In this document: positions 36,701-51,700 of the stretch, piece by piece
How positions within the stretch are numbered: position 1 is the first letter of the stretch
Layout of the letters: each line of letters starts with the position of its first letter
Assembly: GCF_018143015.1 (NCBI RefSeq)
Contig: NC_054746.1
Coordinates: 24,132,464-24,196,463, forward strand
Reading direction: 5' to 3'
Source of the DNA: Lytechinus variegatus
Lineage: Eukaryota; Echinodermata; Echinoidea; Temnopleuroida; Toxopneustidae
Length of the DNA stretch: 64,000 bases
Position numbers and translations under genes: made by a program
The notes under the pieces: model-generated
Databases searched by the model: none
What the model was told of the DNA's origin: nothing
Seen by the model: the letters and a program-made list of their open reading frames with translations, nothing else

Positions 36701-39700
36701 CTAAAATACTAAATATATCATCAATTCAAGTTTTTGAAATACTAATGATGTTTGGGCATTATGAAAAAACACAAAAGATAATAGGTTTCGTACAAGAATT
36801 CCAAATGTGCAGATGTTTAGATAATTTCATTCTTCAATCAAATATGAATTATTGTAATATTTGGGAAACTTTGATTTATTTGTGCACCGTGTGATTTTGT
36901 ATGTTTATCATTTTTCACTTTAATTATTTGTATGACATGTTCCATAACTTTTTTTGTACAAAACAATTTATGTTATTACCTTTACATGGGGGCCTACATC
37001 ATACAACCTCTGCTTTTCAGTTGGCCCTCCATTTCAATTTATGATTTTTTTTTAAAGTAATTGCTGTATTGAGCCTATGTTCTCAAAATGTGATTATATT
37101 ATGTTAAGAAAATTAAAGTGGAAAATAAAATAGTTTTAAAGAACTAAATTGAATGGAAATTTAATATCAGCCTTCTTCTGACCCAAAATATGAATGAACG
37201 CTTTGTATGCCTGTGTTCAAGGTTAATAAAGAGAGAAAATAAAAATAAGATCCATAAGAAAATTCAACAATTTACAAATACAGGTATATTCAAACTTCGA
37301 CAATTTTCCACCTTGAAAACATTGATTCATCCATGGACGATGATTTTTGCAATTTTAATATGAAAAATATGTACATGTCTTTGTAGTGAAAGATATGTAC
37401 ATATAATTAAAATTTAGCACTTGTCAAAAAAACTCTCCATATATGAAAGCATATTCTGAAAGTATGTGCCCTGCATTCGAAAAGCAGTGCTGATCATATG
37501 AGGTGTTTGTTGAGTAAATGTGTTTACCTCCACCACCAAGAAGAATATATTGACACAAAGGAGAGCAGATCAGTAAATGTGTGTTGGGGAGTGGGTGGGG
37601 TGGTAGGTGCCTTTTATAGGATATAAATTGTTGCATGCACCTGCAATTGGAAGCTTGTTTCCATGGTTACAACTCATTTATGTACCTTTATAATTAGAAG
37701 TAGGCCACCTTGCTGATCAAAGGAGACTTTTAAGAGATGTTGCAGTAGAAGGGTCTAGCGCATACCAAGTTAGTGCATACAAGTCAACATGAGTAGATAA
37801 TAATGAGTGTGTGGGGGAGGGGTGGATACACGGGTGTGTATTTAGTGTGTGTTTGTGTTTCTTATGAACTGAAAATCAAGCATGTATCCATAGAGAAATG
37901 AACATTTCTCAATATGGCCTAACATACAGGAATATTTGTGGAGTGTTCATGTTGGTTACTGCATAGTATGAATTTTTTAATGGCAATCGTTAAAATGTGG
38001 GAAGGGCTGGTGGGTGCATGGGTGTTCTTGTGACGCATCCATTATTATGATGCATTATATATTTTACATTATCACCCGTATCAGACATCTGAGCTGGTCA
38101 TTTACAAAACCGTATTGCCCTACATTTTCTGAATATCGGGAAGGGTAGGTATATTGTTTGTATTTTCCTTGGTCTCAATGCGCGTATTTACTTTGCATGC
38201 AGAGACGACGCAAAAAGTTACCTTTGTATTTTCCCTGGTCTCACATCCGGGCATTTGTGGATGCGTATAAAGAGATACGCTTCATAAGGATCCTAGCACC
38301 AACAATATACGTCATAATAAAGACAACGCTGGATCCGAGCGCTTGCAAGTACGTCATAATGGTAAAGTGCAGAGCCTATAGGCCGATATTAACATGACAC
38401 AAGAGAACTCTATTTTTAAAGACCCATATTGCCCTCGTCTAAAGACTCGGGCCAATATGATTCTTTTGCTGGCAATATATTTGATGTTCCCCTCAAGGCC
38501 AGTCAATATTATATAAATATACTTTATCATAGAAAGGTACCTCAAAGGGGTCTTACAAGGAGATTTTGTGTTTTCAGGTACTGTGGGTGCGTGACACTGT
38601 GTATGCATTTCGATGTTTGCATGGGTGAGTGGATGATAAAAGAAATGTGGGAAGGGGTAGTGGCAGATGAATGGGAGTGCTTTTAATTTGTGATTTTGCG
38701 TATTCATTGAGAATATGTATCCATAGTTACATGTAGGTACCTCGATGGGGATTTACAGTGGATGTTGGGTTGTGTGAATGGAGGTGAATTATTTGGGCAT
38801 TCAAATGTTAATGTGGGTAGGTAGGTAAATATCAGATTTGGGGAGAGGATGTTGGATGTGCTGGTGTGTGCATGTGGGGTGTGGGTGTATGTGTGTAGTG
38901 TGAGAAAGCTCTTATGTAGGGGAAGGCGGGGTAAGTTGTGACAGTTTTTGCTTTTTGCATGTTAGAATTGATATGATTAATAATCTTGTCGAAATAAGTA
39001 CCTTGCCTTGAAATTTAATTCTTCTGAAATATTTTCCACCTATAAATAACTTTCTATCCCCACACTGAAAGTCATCGTGACCCTTGAAAAAAACGATGTC
39101 AAATGGCTCAACTTGCCCCATATATGGGGTAAGTTTGAGCCACCTTCTGGGGTAAGTTGAGCCACAAAAACTATGTACAAAATGTATGAGGGGAGAACCA
39201 GCATGTCAAATTTTTGTTTAAAGTCTTTTCACTTGCTAATTCTCTATAAATACTAACATCCTTTAAAAGAAAAAGAGCAGTCATGTAAATTTGCTCCTTT
39301 CAGCCAGCATTTCAATCAATTTTTATGGTTTGTTTGTTTTTTAAGATACATCACCATAGGAATTACCATGGCTCAACTTGCCCCATGCTGTTTGGCTCAA
39401 CTTACCCCAGTCCGAACTTAGTGCGATAATTTTGTATCCACATATTTATTATGCATCCATCATATAAAAGACTATGACAAGAATGAAGATCCATACCTGG
39501 ACTAATAATGTTGTTATCATGTCTTTATTATATTTAAAGACGTGTGTGTTTATAAAGCACTTATCTATTTCACACTCTTTTTTACTTTTTTGGCTGAAAT
39601 TCATATTTTTCCCTCTAAAAACTACTTTTTGTTTCAAAGTTGAAAACAATGTGGTGGGGTTAGGGGTTATGCTATGGGTCATCAATACATGACACCACCA

Positions 39701-42700
39701 CAATGTCTGACTCATTCATTATTGGCCTGGGGCTGGTGGCTCAACTTGCCCCTATGCTCAACTTACCCCGCCTTCCCCTACCTAGAACTGTTTACCAAAG
39801 ACCTCGTAAGAAGACGAGAAGACAGTAGTACCTGCTCACCTTCATTTCAGCTCCTATGGGAGATTCTACCACCAATTACTAAACTATACATGCATAAGTT
39901 GTTTCATATAAACTCCTCAAAAAAGTTTGGAAATCTGACTTTGATCTATAATCCCTCCTCGGTTTTAGTAAATATCAATGTGTAATTAATAGCAATGAAT
40001 AGAGCATATAACTTTCTTTCAAATGATAACTTTCTTTCACATGGAGGTGCAGTGCCTTGAAATGTGTGCAATTTCAAAATTCAAAAGTTGCAAACTGACA
40101 CAATTTTGAAAGTCACTGTTCTTTTTATTTCCGTGGTGATGAGTGAGTTTCTCAGCGTTTTTTTTTTTACTTTGATCAATAATTCCTCATCAGTTTTAGT
40201 AAATATCATTGTGTAATTAATGTCAATGAATAGATCATTTGATATTCTTTGAAATGATACCCTACATGATATGATTATGGTACACATTAAGGTGCAGTGC
40301 ATAAAATGTGGGGCAAGGTAAAACTTCGTAAGTTGCAAAATGACATGATATTGAAAGTCACTGTCCTTTTTCAGTGGTGATGAGTTTCTCAGCGTTTTCT
40401 TTTGTTTTAATGCACCTTATTTAACATGGAATCAAACACACCTCTGCACAAGCAAACACATAACAAACAAACAAATATGCATGGGTATATTTCAAACCAC
40501 GATCACTCATACCATGTTATCTCACAGGACCATCACTACAGAAGCAGGGGCTTGATTTGAATGGATTTTCATCTCTATTGACACAGACAAAAGAATTATG
40601 TTCTGTATTGACCCTTCATGACTATTTCTGCTCGTTTTGTAGCTTTTCAATTCAGACCTCATCCAACACTTTTGAATCCTGCTCTTTTCGTGATGGCATG
40701 ATCATAGCAAGCATGGTATCATTTTAAAGAGAATTAAATGATCTTTTGAATGATATCAAAGATGCATTGTGTTACATTGGGAGTTGGGAGAAATTATTGG
40801 TCAAACCCAGATTTCCAAACTTTTTGCTTGTTTTGCAGCTTTTCAATTCAGACTTCAAACATTTCTTGAGGGGTTTTTACTGACTGCCTAAGTGATATTT
40901 GCATAACCTTATTTCACCCATTACTAAAGTACAGTTGTTTCATATCTAATAATGACTGCCTAAGCAGTGCTTGCTTACCTCCTCAAGAAGTTACTAAATA
41001 TTCATGCTGATTGCCTAAGCGTTATTTGCTTACCATCTTCTTTGTTGCATGGTGCTATCACCTGTTGCTATATAATAGTGTACATGTGTAAATCATTTAA
41101 TATCTTATGATGATTGCCTGAATGTTACTAGCCTTCTTCACCGGCAGCTGCTACTAGATATTTTTATCACTCATTACTAAAATGTACCAATGTAAGTCAT
41201 TACAAATCTTGTATTGATTGCCTGAGCATTGCTTACTGACATTCTTCACCAGCTGCTACCAGATATTTTAGAAGGGTTTTTACTTTTACAGTATGCGGTG
41301 TGGATGAATGTAAAGTATGTGTAAGGGATGCACTGTGTGAGGGAGAGTGAAGGTGTTTTTAACTTTTACAATTAGTACCACCAATTAGTCTGTCTCTTAT
41401 ACCCCTTTCATAAACCCAATTACTATGAATTAGGCGGCTAATAGCAGCATAATTTGGTCGTAAAATTGGAGGAGGACAAGAGTTATCCGCATTACTCTGA
41501 TGCTGCTATTATCCGCATAATAGCGGCATCGGGATAAGATTTTGAGTTTATGAACGCATTTCCAAATAATGCAGATAATTGCCATGGTGCGGTCACAAGG
41601 TCACCCTTTTCCAACACAACCGCATCGGAGGGGGCGTGTCCAGTTGTCATGGCGATTATCCGCCTTTTTCAGGACGGGCGCTCGTAAAAATAATGCGGCT
41701 TATTTTCGGAGTTTATGAACCCAATTTTTAATGAATTATCCGCATTACTCTTAGGCGGCTAATTGGAGGATAGGTTTATGATAAGGGTATAAAAGGTTAG
41801 GGTACGTAGAAGGGGGCCATAAAAGGGATGTTATATGGTGTGGGAAAGTATAGAAAAATGTGAAGTTTTTATGTGGGTAGGTAAAGAACCCGTGGAGGAG
41901 GGATGATGGATGCAAACGTGTGCCTGGATGCAAATATATGTGTGTTTTAGTGCAAGACTGTGATTTATGAGATATTTCTGCAATTGGTCTCCATGTATGT
42001 ACCCATAAAGGCAAATATATTTTATGAGTGTGCTTTGTGAGGGTGTGTGTGTTTGCATGAGTGAATGAAATCTCTTAAAGCACTTTCAATTTAACAGTAA
42101 TTCCACAGTCTTGTGCCTTTAAAGACTTTTGTGTGGTGTGGGTGAGGGTGCATGCAGGTGTTTGGATGTATAAGGAAAGCTTATATCATCCCCATGGTTA
42201 CTGTAGAAGTTTTATCTTTATTTGTTCATGCATAATTTAGCAAGTGTGCAATAAACTTTGGAGTCACTACGGGTGTGCAACTTGCAGTAATCAGTAATCA
42301 GACATTCTGTGTGGTTAATTAAATATATATTAAAAATATAAAATATCATTATTTGTTTTGTTTTAAAACAAACTTATTCCTGGTTCATTTAGAGGAAAAT
42401 AAGATATCCTGATTTTAAAGACAATTCATTGATAGAAGTTACAAGAATTACAAGGATTGTGTAGCAAATACATGTAGAACCAGTTTATCTCAACACTGCT
42501 CAGAGAATATTCTAATCAAGTTTGTATACAATCTGCAAACTTGATATTCACATCAATAACATTATCAGGAACCTACATTCTCTTGAATTGCAGATAGCTA
42601 GAATCAAAATCTACTGAAAATACATTAACAAATCTCTCTGAAATTTAGGTTACCAAATACAGAACACACAAATAAACTGCCGATACACACAAAGGTTTAA

Positions 42701-45700
42701 TTCATACATCAATAACCAATTTAAAATATGTTAAACTGATGTTATAACGATGTGTAAGAAAGTTACTAATTAGAGAATAAATTGAATACTCATGGGCAAT
42801 CAGTTGAATAATTAACTGTTCATGTACATGTACAGTATATCTAAGAATACTAATATTCTCAAACACAAAACAATGGGCAATATTCTGATAATTAAACATA
42901 GCCCAAGTCTAAACTAGAATTTTAAACCATACTTCTATGGAATGCAGGCTAACTGATACTAACTTCCTTACATATTCGTGGAAATAAAATTTATTTATCA
43001 AAAAATATTTGTGTGTGTGCATATTTTTCCAATTTAATGATTCAATCAATTTTCTGACAAATCTTTGAAGCAGGATGAATGAATAAGTTTACAACTGGCA
43101 AACCCAGGTCTCACTAAACCATCAACCATGTATCAGAATACCACTTATGTTTATTCTCTGATAGTAGATAATGTACAGTATAATAAGCCAACATTTTTCA
43201 AGCATGATTTTCATTTTAATGTAATTTATTTCATTTTTTTTAAAGAAAATCATTAAACTGATGAAAAATGTTGCATTGGAATAGTTACTTGTAAGACCTT
43301 CATTTGTTTTGTATCGTTAAGTCATACAACAGTTTCTAACATAATCATACAATCAATTACAAACTCAAGATGAAGTTTGAATCACGATGCATGTGCACAG
43401 TATTTGGTCGAGTGCAAAAGTGAACATCATTTTGTGGAGTTGTGTTTGCAGTATTTTGCCGTAGAAATAACTAGGACATGATTGCTCGTTATTTCCACTC
43501 AGGGATCAACCATAAAAGAATATAAAAGCTAATGCCTGATAATGTTTACAACCCTTGTCATAGTTGCCATGGGTATCCCTTTGAATTTTTATGAAAGAAA
43601 TGTGCAGTGCTGCTAAAGCTTTTGAATTTTTATGTTACTAATAAAAAGAAAACCTGCAGCAGATTTTCAACAGCAACATTCATGGTCCATGCTCTGCAGA
43701 TTTCAATTAAAAAAGAAACAAAGTGTTTGATGGAGTTTTCATTGCTTTGAAGTGCTTTGTATTTTTTCCCCCACAGGGAGAAGCACAAATATATTTATTT
43801 TTTTATTATTTGTGGCTGGTTATGTGCACGAAGTAGAAATCTTTATGGGAAATCTTCATGGAATTTTTGCCCATTGTTTTCTGTCACATTTTTATTTGAA
43901 TCGTTCTACAAGGTAGAGCTTGATTTAACAAAAAAAAATGGGTCTGGACCTCCTCACACAAATGTTTCAAATCAACTGCTCAATGAAATAATCAATCAAG
44001 ACCATTATTCCATACATGTATATGAATTTTGTTTAGAATGTCGACCATTAACAAATCAGAATTATATTAAGTTGACGCATTATGGACCACACGAATATGA
44101 TTTGAATGCAAGTTATTATTCAACCAGATGATTTTGATTAGGAATCACCTATGATACAATAAAAAAATAGGTAATTAGAGCTAATATCATTTAAAGGACA
44201 AGTCCACCCCAACAAAAACTTGATTTGAATAAAAAGAGAAAAATTCAACAAGCATATAAACACCGAAAATTTCATCAAAATCGGATGTAAAATAAGAAAG
44301 TTATAGATGGCATTTTAAAGTTTCGCTTATTTTCAACAAAATAGTAATATGAACGAGCCAGTTAAATCCACATGAGAGAGTTGATGACATCACTCACTCA
44401 CTATTTCTTTTGTATTTTATTATATGAAATATGAAATATTTTTATTTTCTCGTCGTTGTCATGTGAAATGAAGTTTTATTCCTCCCTGAACACGTGGAAT
44501 TCCATTATTTTAACATTCTGTGCTTCAGGCAAGGAGGTCCTAATCGTCAAATTCGTAAAAATTAAAATATTGTATAATTCAAACAATAAAAAACAAAAGA
44601 AATAGTGAGTGAGTGACATTATCGACTCTCTCATTTGGATGTACCTGGCTCGTTCATATAACTATTTTGTTGAAAATAAGCGAAACTTTGAAATGTCATA
44701 ACTTTCTTACATTACATCCGATTTTGATGAAATTTTCAGCAATGTGTTTGTCTGATTTTTCTCTATTGGTTCAAATTAACATTTTTCTGAGGTGGACTTG
44801 ACCTTTAAAAGATAAAAATGGTTTATTGAAATTTCTGCAAGTTACGTTTTTTGTATGTAAGCATATATTCCTAGTACTAATTTATTAATATATTCCTAGT
44901 ACTAATGATTTTTTCCAATGGTACATGTATTTATTAAAATGTGTTATTTCTTTTATGAGAGATGAGAGTTGAAGTTGTAAACATACAATTTGCAACCCAA
45001 GTGTATATCATAAATATAAAAATATAATGTTCTAAAGAGCAAATAAGAAAAAAGTACATAATCCATAACTATGGTCTCCTAAAGTCCCAATCCTAAACTC
45101 TACAGAAAACACACATTTAAAAATGAAATTCCAGAATACAGAATTTGAAAAAAATATAATTAAAATGTTTAAGGTTATCTAGAAAAATACAGCTAAGACA
45201 CTAAAAGATGAGAGAAAACTTGCATCAATGAAATTCTTGATCAAATCTTGATCAATATCACCTTCGCATGTTTGCAAAGCTTCTCCATGCCACAGGAAAG
45301 TTAAAATTGTGTACTGATTGATTTTTAAATTCAAAGTAAGCCCCATAGATTTTAATACTTAGAAAAAAAAGTATGCGCCTTGAAATGTCAAAATAGGATA
45401 TAGAATTTGGGGTTATACTGAAGAATGCAGAATAGTAGGCTATATGACCTTTTCTTATGAAACAAAAAAATAAATGACCACAAGTTATGACAAAGCTGTT
45501 ATTCACTACAATACAGAAAAATATTTTTATGTTCACTTTATTTATATAGAGTTTCATGATTTATATCAGGCCAGATAAAAAAAAAACAATACTGCTTTAT
45601 TGTCAGACTCGCCCAACAAAGGAAATGAAATAGTTCCGAGGAATTGATTTTAAGAAAATTAAAATGAGACAGAATTGAAAACATAAGCTCTTATGGTAAT

Positions 45701-48700
45701 CAAAGGATCATATAAATCTAGAATCACATACACTACATTTTGTTGCAAGGCAAGCAAGTACTTTTATATTAACCTGATTAACTTCATCTTATTTGTATCC
45801 TTCCACTCTCTCTCTCTCATTCTACTTGAAATATACACAAATACAAAATGCTGATGATTTTTTAATCTACATGCTCCATTAAAGAGAAACACATTAAAAA
45901 CAAACAGCCTCACATCTATCACAAAACAGTTAATGAAGTTAGAAATAAAATTGGATTTTGATACTCGCTCTCCTGGCCTCTCCTGATCCAGCATTGTGGT
46001 TTTAATAGAAAATGTTCATTACCAAACAGGCTCCTGTCCATTAAAAATTAGTTTACTATGGCAACAAAAAACAAACATGGGAAGCTTTGAAATTGACAAA
46101 CTCGTGAGAAAGTAGATTCTAGTTACAATAGGTGTCAAGTGTTGATCATAACAGAAACAGAAATAGAAACTGGAAAAATAATCTAAAAAAGAACCCCATA
46201 CAAATGGAATGTGAGTAACTTAAAGAAAAGAAAGTAATTTTCCATCTTTTTAGGACCATAGAAATCTGTGTAGCTAGGAAAAAAATTGATGTAAAAGTGG
46301 GATAAGATAATGTTTTGAATAATCAGGTCTAAAAATTTGTTTCGTCCTTGGCAAATTTTAAACTGGAAGGTCAGATTAGGTAATTACCAGTAGTCAGTTT
46401 GCAACTCCCTATCAGAGCATTGATGAAATGGTAGAATGTTTTGATTCTAGCTCCTTCTGATTAAGTTTTTTTTTCAATTAAGTGATCTTTTATTTTTCAT
46501 AATATATTACAAAGTGAATTCTCAAGATATTTCAAGATATTTCAATGATTTTCATTAAATACAGTTTATTATCAGTTTGTTTGTTGTTTTCCTTTATATT
46601 ATTTTGTTCAAATGAGAAATAACATTTGTATACTTTGGGATGACAGTGCCTTTTAAACTATCTTCCATTACTATGTAAGCAAAGGATCATCAAGTGGGTC
46701 AATATGCCTCCAAATTGTGAGAAACCGTTGAATCGCCCATATCATAAAACTACAGAAAAAGATTACATCCTGATTTCCTGAAAAATTCAAATTGTCATGC
46801 TTGATATTGATTACACACATATCAGAAATAATTTTTTAGTGCTGATACTTTATTTAGATCAGGCACCAGATCGAAATACAGTTTCACCTTACATGTATAT
46901 CCTTTCCATCATAACTGCGGGAGGCTATAATCAGAATACGGACATGACTTTGAGGAGGATTTACCAAAATTAAGAATAGGTTTTATCAAAATGCAAATTT
47001 CATCACTTCACTCATTTTGATAAACTTAAAATATCAGGAAATAACTTTGTGAAATGAAGTGTATAGTTCAGATGCTTGGATAAACATATTGTTTTTCTTT
47101 TTCTTTAGAACGGGGGGGGGGGGGGGTTAAATATTTCAACTGGTTTTCCTAAAATTATCTTCTATCAAAAACAACATATGAGCACACATTAAACCATACT
47201 CTTTCAGTAATAGATTTTGTTTTTCTCTTTATCATAGCCTTGGAAGCACAATAATCAAATTATTGGAACAGTACAAAGGGACACAGAGGGTAATGTGATA
47301 AATCACTGTCTGCTGTATGAAGAGCCCCATCATCCTATCAATGCGTCACAGCCTCCGCCGCTTGGCGTTGCTATGGCAACAATCTCATACATAAACCTCC
47401 AATTCAAAACAAATACTGTTGCTAAGCAGCCAGACAACAGCCGTTGCATGAATTGATTGTATTGGTCGGATATCTGGGAATGAAACCACCTGCAAACTAA
47501 TGAAATTGATGAATATATTCCATGGGGACAAGGGCATAATCACATATGCACCAAATTTGCAAATACAGCCAGGGGCGGCACAGCAGTTTATCTGAGCAAT
47601 TTCATATATTATTCACGTACTTCACAATCTACTAAATTAGCTCTCCCTTGAAAAAAAATAATGAACTTGTACAGCAAATACATATCAATAATTCATAGAT
47701 TTTCATATTTGAGAATATTACCAGTTTAGGCATAGATAGCAGTAATAAAATTAGCGTAAACGTAGTAACCAATCACCTGGAATAGCATCAACACCAAAAA
47801 CAGAGCAGTCATGCTTCATTTGGAATTCTTGTAATCCAGTAGTAAAAAAAGAACTGATATCAGTTATCAGACCCCTCTCAAATGGTTTCCTTGGAAACAC
47901 AGACAAACATCTATTAAAATCTTGCATTATTACAGGCATTTATATTAATTTTTGCAGCCATTTTATTAAAATTATATTGACTACAAAGAGTGACCTGAAG
48001 GATCATCTTTTGAACAAGAGAAGAGGATGAATGAGTGAAGGAATATTGCTGTCTAGCAGAAGCAAACAACCTGTTTTCACCAGTCTTTTTGAGCACTTTT
48101 GAGCACAACTATACAAGCATGTATGGTTTAAATGTCATTTAAAGTTGGTTAACATACATGTAGACATCTCCATGAACCAATCATTGTTATCACAAAGAAG
48201 AGTCACATGTACACTGTGGAGGGATACGAAGCCTAATTTGGATGATGATTCTATAGAGTGATTGAATTATTATTCTAACATTCAACTCTGACTGATTCTT
48301 CATGGAAACATTGCATTAGTAAGTTAGCATAAGTTCACTACTTTTGCAATATTTAACTATTGAATGCGTTCAAAAATGTTGAATACCAGGCAACTTTAAA
48401 TTTGACAAAGTATCTATCTAAAAAGAATATGTACTCACAGTTTAGTTTCCAGACCTAAACTTTCCTGTTGACATTGGCTCACAGTATCTGAGCACAAGAG
48501 GATGAATAAGAAGAATAAAAAGAAGGGTATTAAAAGTTGAACAAGTTATCAAGGTAGTTATTAAGCAACCGCTATTTGTACCATCAAATAATTGGGAAAA
48601 TAATATCTAAATTATCTTAAGCAGAGTGGAAAGTGGCTTAAACAACAATGAAATGGTATTAGGCATCATATGATTAATTTCATCAGTGAAGGCTTATCAA

Positions 48701-51700
48701 ATTTCAGCACTGATTACCACCATTTTGAGGAGAAGCATATTGCAAAAAGGTTAGATTATTTTCTAATATGCAAAATTATCCATTGATTGAAGTAAAAATC
48801 TATGCAATCAGCATTTACATTGTGAATGAATTTCAAGAGTTAACGCACACAATGCCTGTCATAAAAAATACATTGTATAAAACCTGCTGGGATTTTGCTT
48901 TAAATGAATGATAATCAATCACTGTATGATTTGTAGTTCAAAAATTGCAATTAAAGGTTAATGTTTACACCTGTCTGTACAATAGAAGTCTGATGAATAC
49001 CGGTAATGGAATATTTCTGACATAAGATGGCTCTCTTTCCTGTACATGTAATCAGCATGAATAAAAATAAAAAGTGACGTGCTTCTAAAAATAGGCATGA
49101 TGCCATTACTTATCAGCAGTTTGCAGTTCTTTAAAGGGGCACTCCAGGTTATAATATATAAATAATTATATTTTCAAATAAATAGAGTAAAATCCACCAC
49201 GCAAAATGCTGAAAATTTCATCAAAGTTTATGATTATTGAATTTTAAAGTTTAGCAATATTCAATGAAAACAATTATGCATGTCATCATGAATTTTCATT
49301 AGGTGGGTATATGATGTAACATCCTCACTTTCCTGTTTTATGTTAAACTTGAAATCATAATCATTTCATATTTCAATACATGTGTGTACGACATGTCTCC
49401 TTTTAATATAATCAAATAAGTTGGCGCAATGAATATCTTATGCATTATTAAATCGGTTGTCAATCCAATTTTGTAGTTCTTGGAGGACAAAATAAAAAAA
49501 AAAGATTATTTCATATAATAAAATACAAAAGTGGGCTTTATATAATCAGTTTGCTCCATGAATATTCATGAAGACGTGCATAGAACTGTTTTACCAAGTC
49601 ACTGAAATAATGCAAAACTTTAAAATGACATAACTTTGTCATTCCTTGTCTGCTTTTGATAAAATTTTCAGTGTTTTTTGTGTGTTTGGTTTTTCTTTAT
49701 TAAATCTGATCAAATTATATTATTCTAAGCCTGGAATACCCCTTTATGTTCATATATCACACAATCAAGCTTGCAGGATGCTATTCAATTTTTGTATGAA
49801 AATTTAAAATCAAATTGTGGTTTTAACTAGGAAGCTGTAACTTTAAAAGCCAATCTATTAAAAATCACACAAGTACAGGTTTTGCTAAATTTCATTTTTT
49901 ATAACGTTTTTTTTTCTTTATTTACCCAGGGTAGCCACTTCAATCATAAGACTACTCTACCTGCACAACATAATATGTTATTATTACCCTTCTCCAATCT
50001 AAATGCTGAGCACCTAGCAAGAAGGCAGAAGGTTCCATTTTTAAAACCTTTGGTATGACGTGACCGGGGATCAAACCCACAACCTCCCGTTCATGAGGCG
50101 GACGCTCTACCACTGAGCAACCATGCCCGGTGAAGCAAAGCACAACATATCACCAACAATCCATATTTGTTTACTCTTGTAGATTAAGCGAGAAATTAGC
50201 TCTCAACTGATTCATTTTTATATAATGACAATATCTCATGTACAAATTCAAACAGGTACAGATGTATTCATGCATCACCTTGTAACACAAAAAGGAGTGA
50301 GGCAATTTGCCTCAATGCCATAAATGAATACCATGGAAATACATGTTTCTGAGCTTTTTCCTATCCTCAGAAATGATGTTAACTCTAATTAAACATCATT
50401 CAAATGGTTTTCTAGAGAGCCAGGGGGCAGTACACAGTTTCCTATATTAACTCTGACCATACAACTGAGAATAATCATTCATTCAAAGGAATACTACTAC
50501 ATACACGGCAAGTTGCCTCTAAGTGGTTGAGAGATGGCAGTATTTATTTTCTTGTATGAAAAGACATTGGGTCAGATGCATAAAAAGAAGCAATTGCTCT
50601 TTCTAGGCTATTGCTTGGTTCTGTATGCACAATAACAAGCAAGCAAATGCTTTTGCTAGTATGCTCAAACAATTGCTAACTGCTAGGGACCATTTACTTG
50701 ACGATTAAGCTATTGCTTAAAGCATATGCATAAAGCGAGCATTTAACTAGTGCGTATAAAGCATTTACTTCGGTTTTTTCCAGCTTGCTGTACTTCAGTT
50801 CTGTGGTATTTATTTAACATCTCTTTCATTAAATTTTTCAGGTTCATGTTCTTGATACAGATACTTCACATTAATTGTATATTATTTATACAATTAATGT
50901 GAAGTATCTGTGTCAAGAACATGAACCTGAAAAATTAAATGAAAGAGATGTTAACTGATAAAATAAGGTCAAGGATTATAGGATAGCCAGCTTAATATCA
51001 CTCAGGCACAATATTAGCTGATCACTTTTTAATATAACATTAAAATGGTATTGGTAAGATTTTATACTTATGGCTAAAGTATTTTGAACTTACCTCTATG
51101 TTGCCTTTCTTCATCCTCCAATCTCTGTTTCAATTCTCTGTTTTCCTTCTGCAGTTCTGAAATGGCTGTCTGTAACAGTAATATTGATCATATCATAAAG
51201 CAAACACAGAAAGCTCTTTCAACTACTCTCCTTAATCATTAATCTTCTTACCATCATCAAGTATCCAAAAAATGACATCATGCCTGTTTTTTATGTCAAA
51301 ATTGATTTCTTTTAAATGTCTAGGATAATCCCACAAAATTTCAATTTGTCATTTCTCACTCAATATCATCAACATCAATTTAAATACATAGTCAGCGCGC
51401 AACACTGGCACTCGTCTGACTTTTCACAATGAGCCAGATTTACTGGTCCGACATGACCAGTAAGGTTATATCAAACTAATACAAAATATATTTCTTCTCT
51501 TTTGTAAATTATAACAAGGCAAACGCCAAGCGTTGTCTCACCTGTAGATTGCAGTCATGAACAGACTGCACGTCAAAACTATGGGTCATGTCATTAGTGG
51601 AACAAACAGATAAGGTCATGCCATTAGTGGAACAAACAGATGCAAAAAGCATCTGAACATACAGTACCAGTCAGATATCTTTAATACCTGTTTCGAAGCT

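Larger units (their letters stand above)
37400..42200. repeat. Diverged long-period repeat field broken by MITEs
   Basis: GT-rich words (gtgtgtg, gggtgcatgggtg) and ccatggttac / tccatagttac / ctccatgtatgtaccc recur about every kilobase (near 37650, 37890, 38710, 41990 and 42190), interrupted by inserted elements. This suggests an old, decayed tandem block; the boundaries are soft. Confidence 0.35.

Noticed and set aside
39674..39985. 103-codon plus-strand open frame
   Set aside because: It starts inside the TIR element at 38917-39780 and crosses its end, with no coding features.
43757..44131. 124-codon plus-strand open frame
   Set aside because: Composition is biased by AT-rich codons, there is no recognised domain, and no partner exons with good splice sites. 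Chance is likely.
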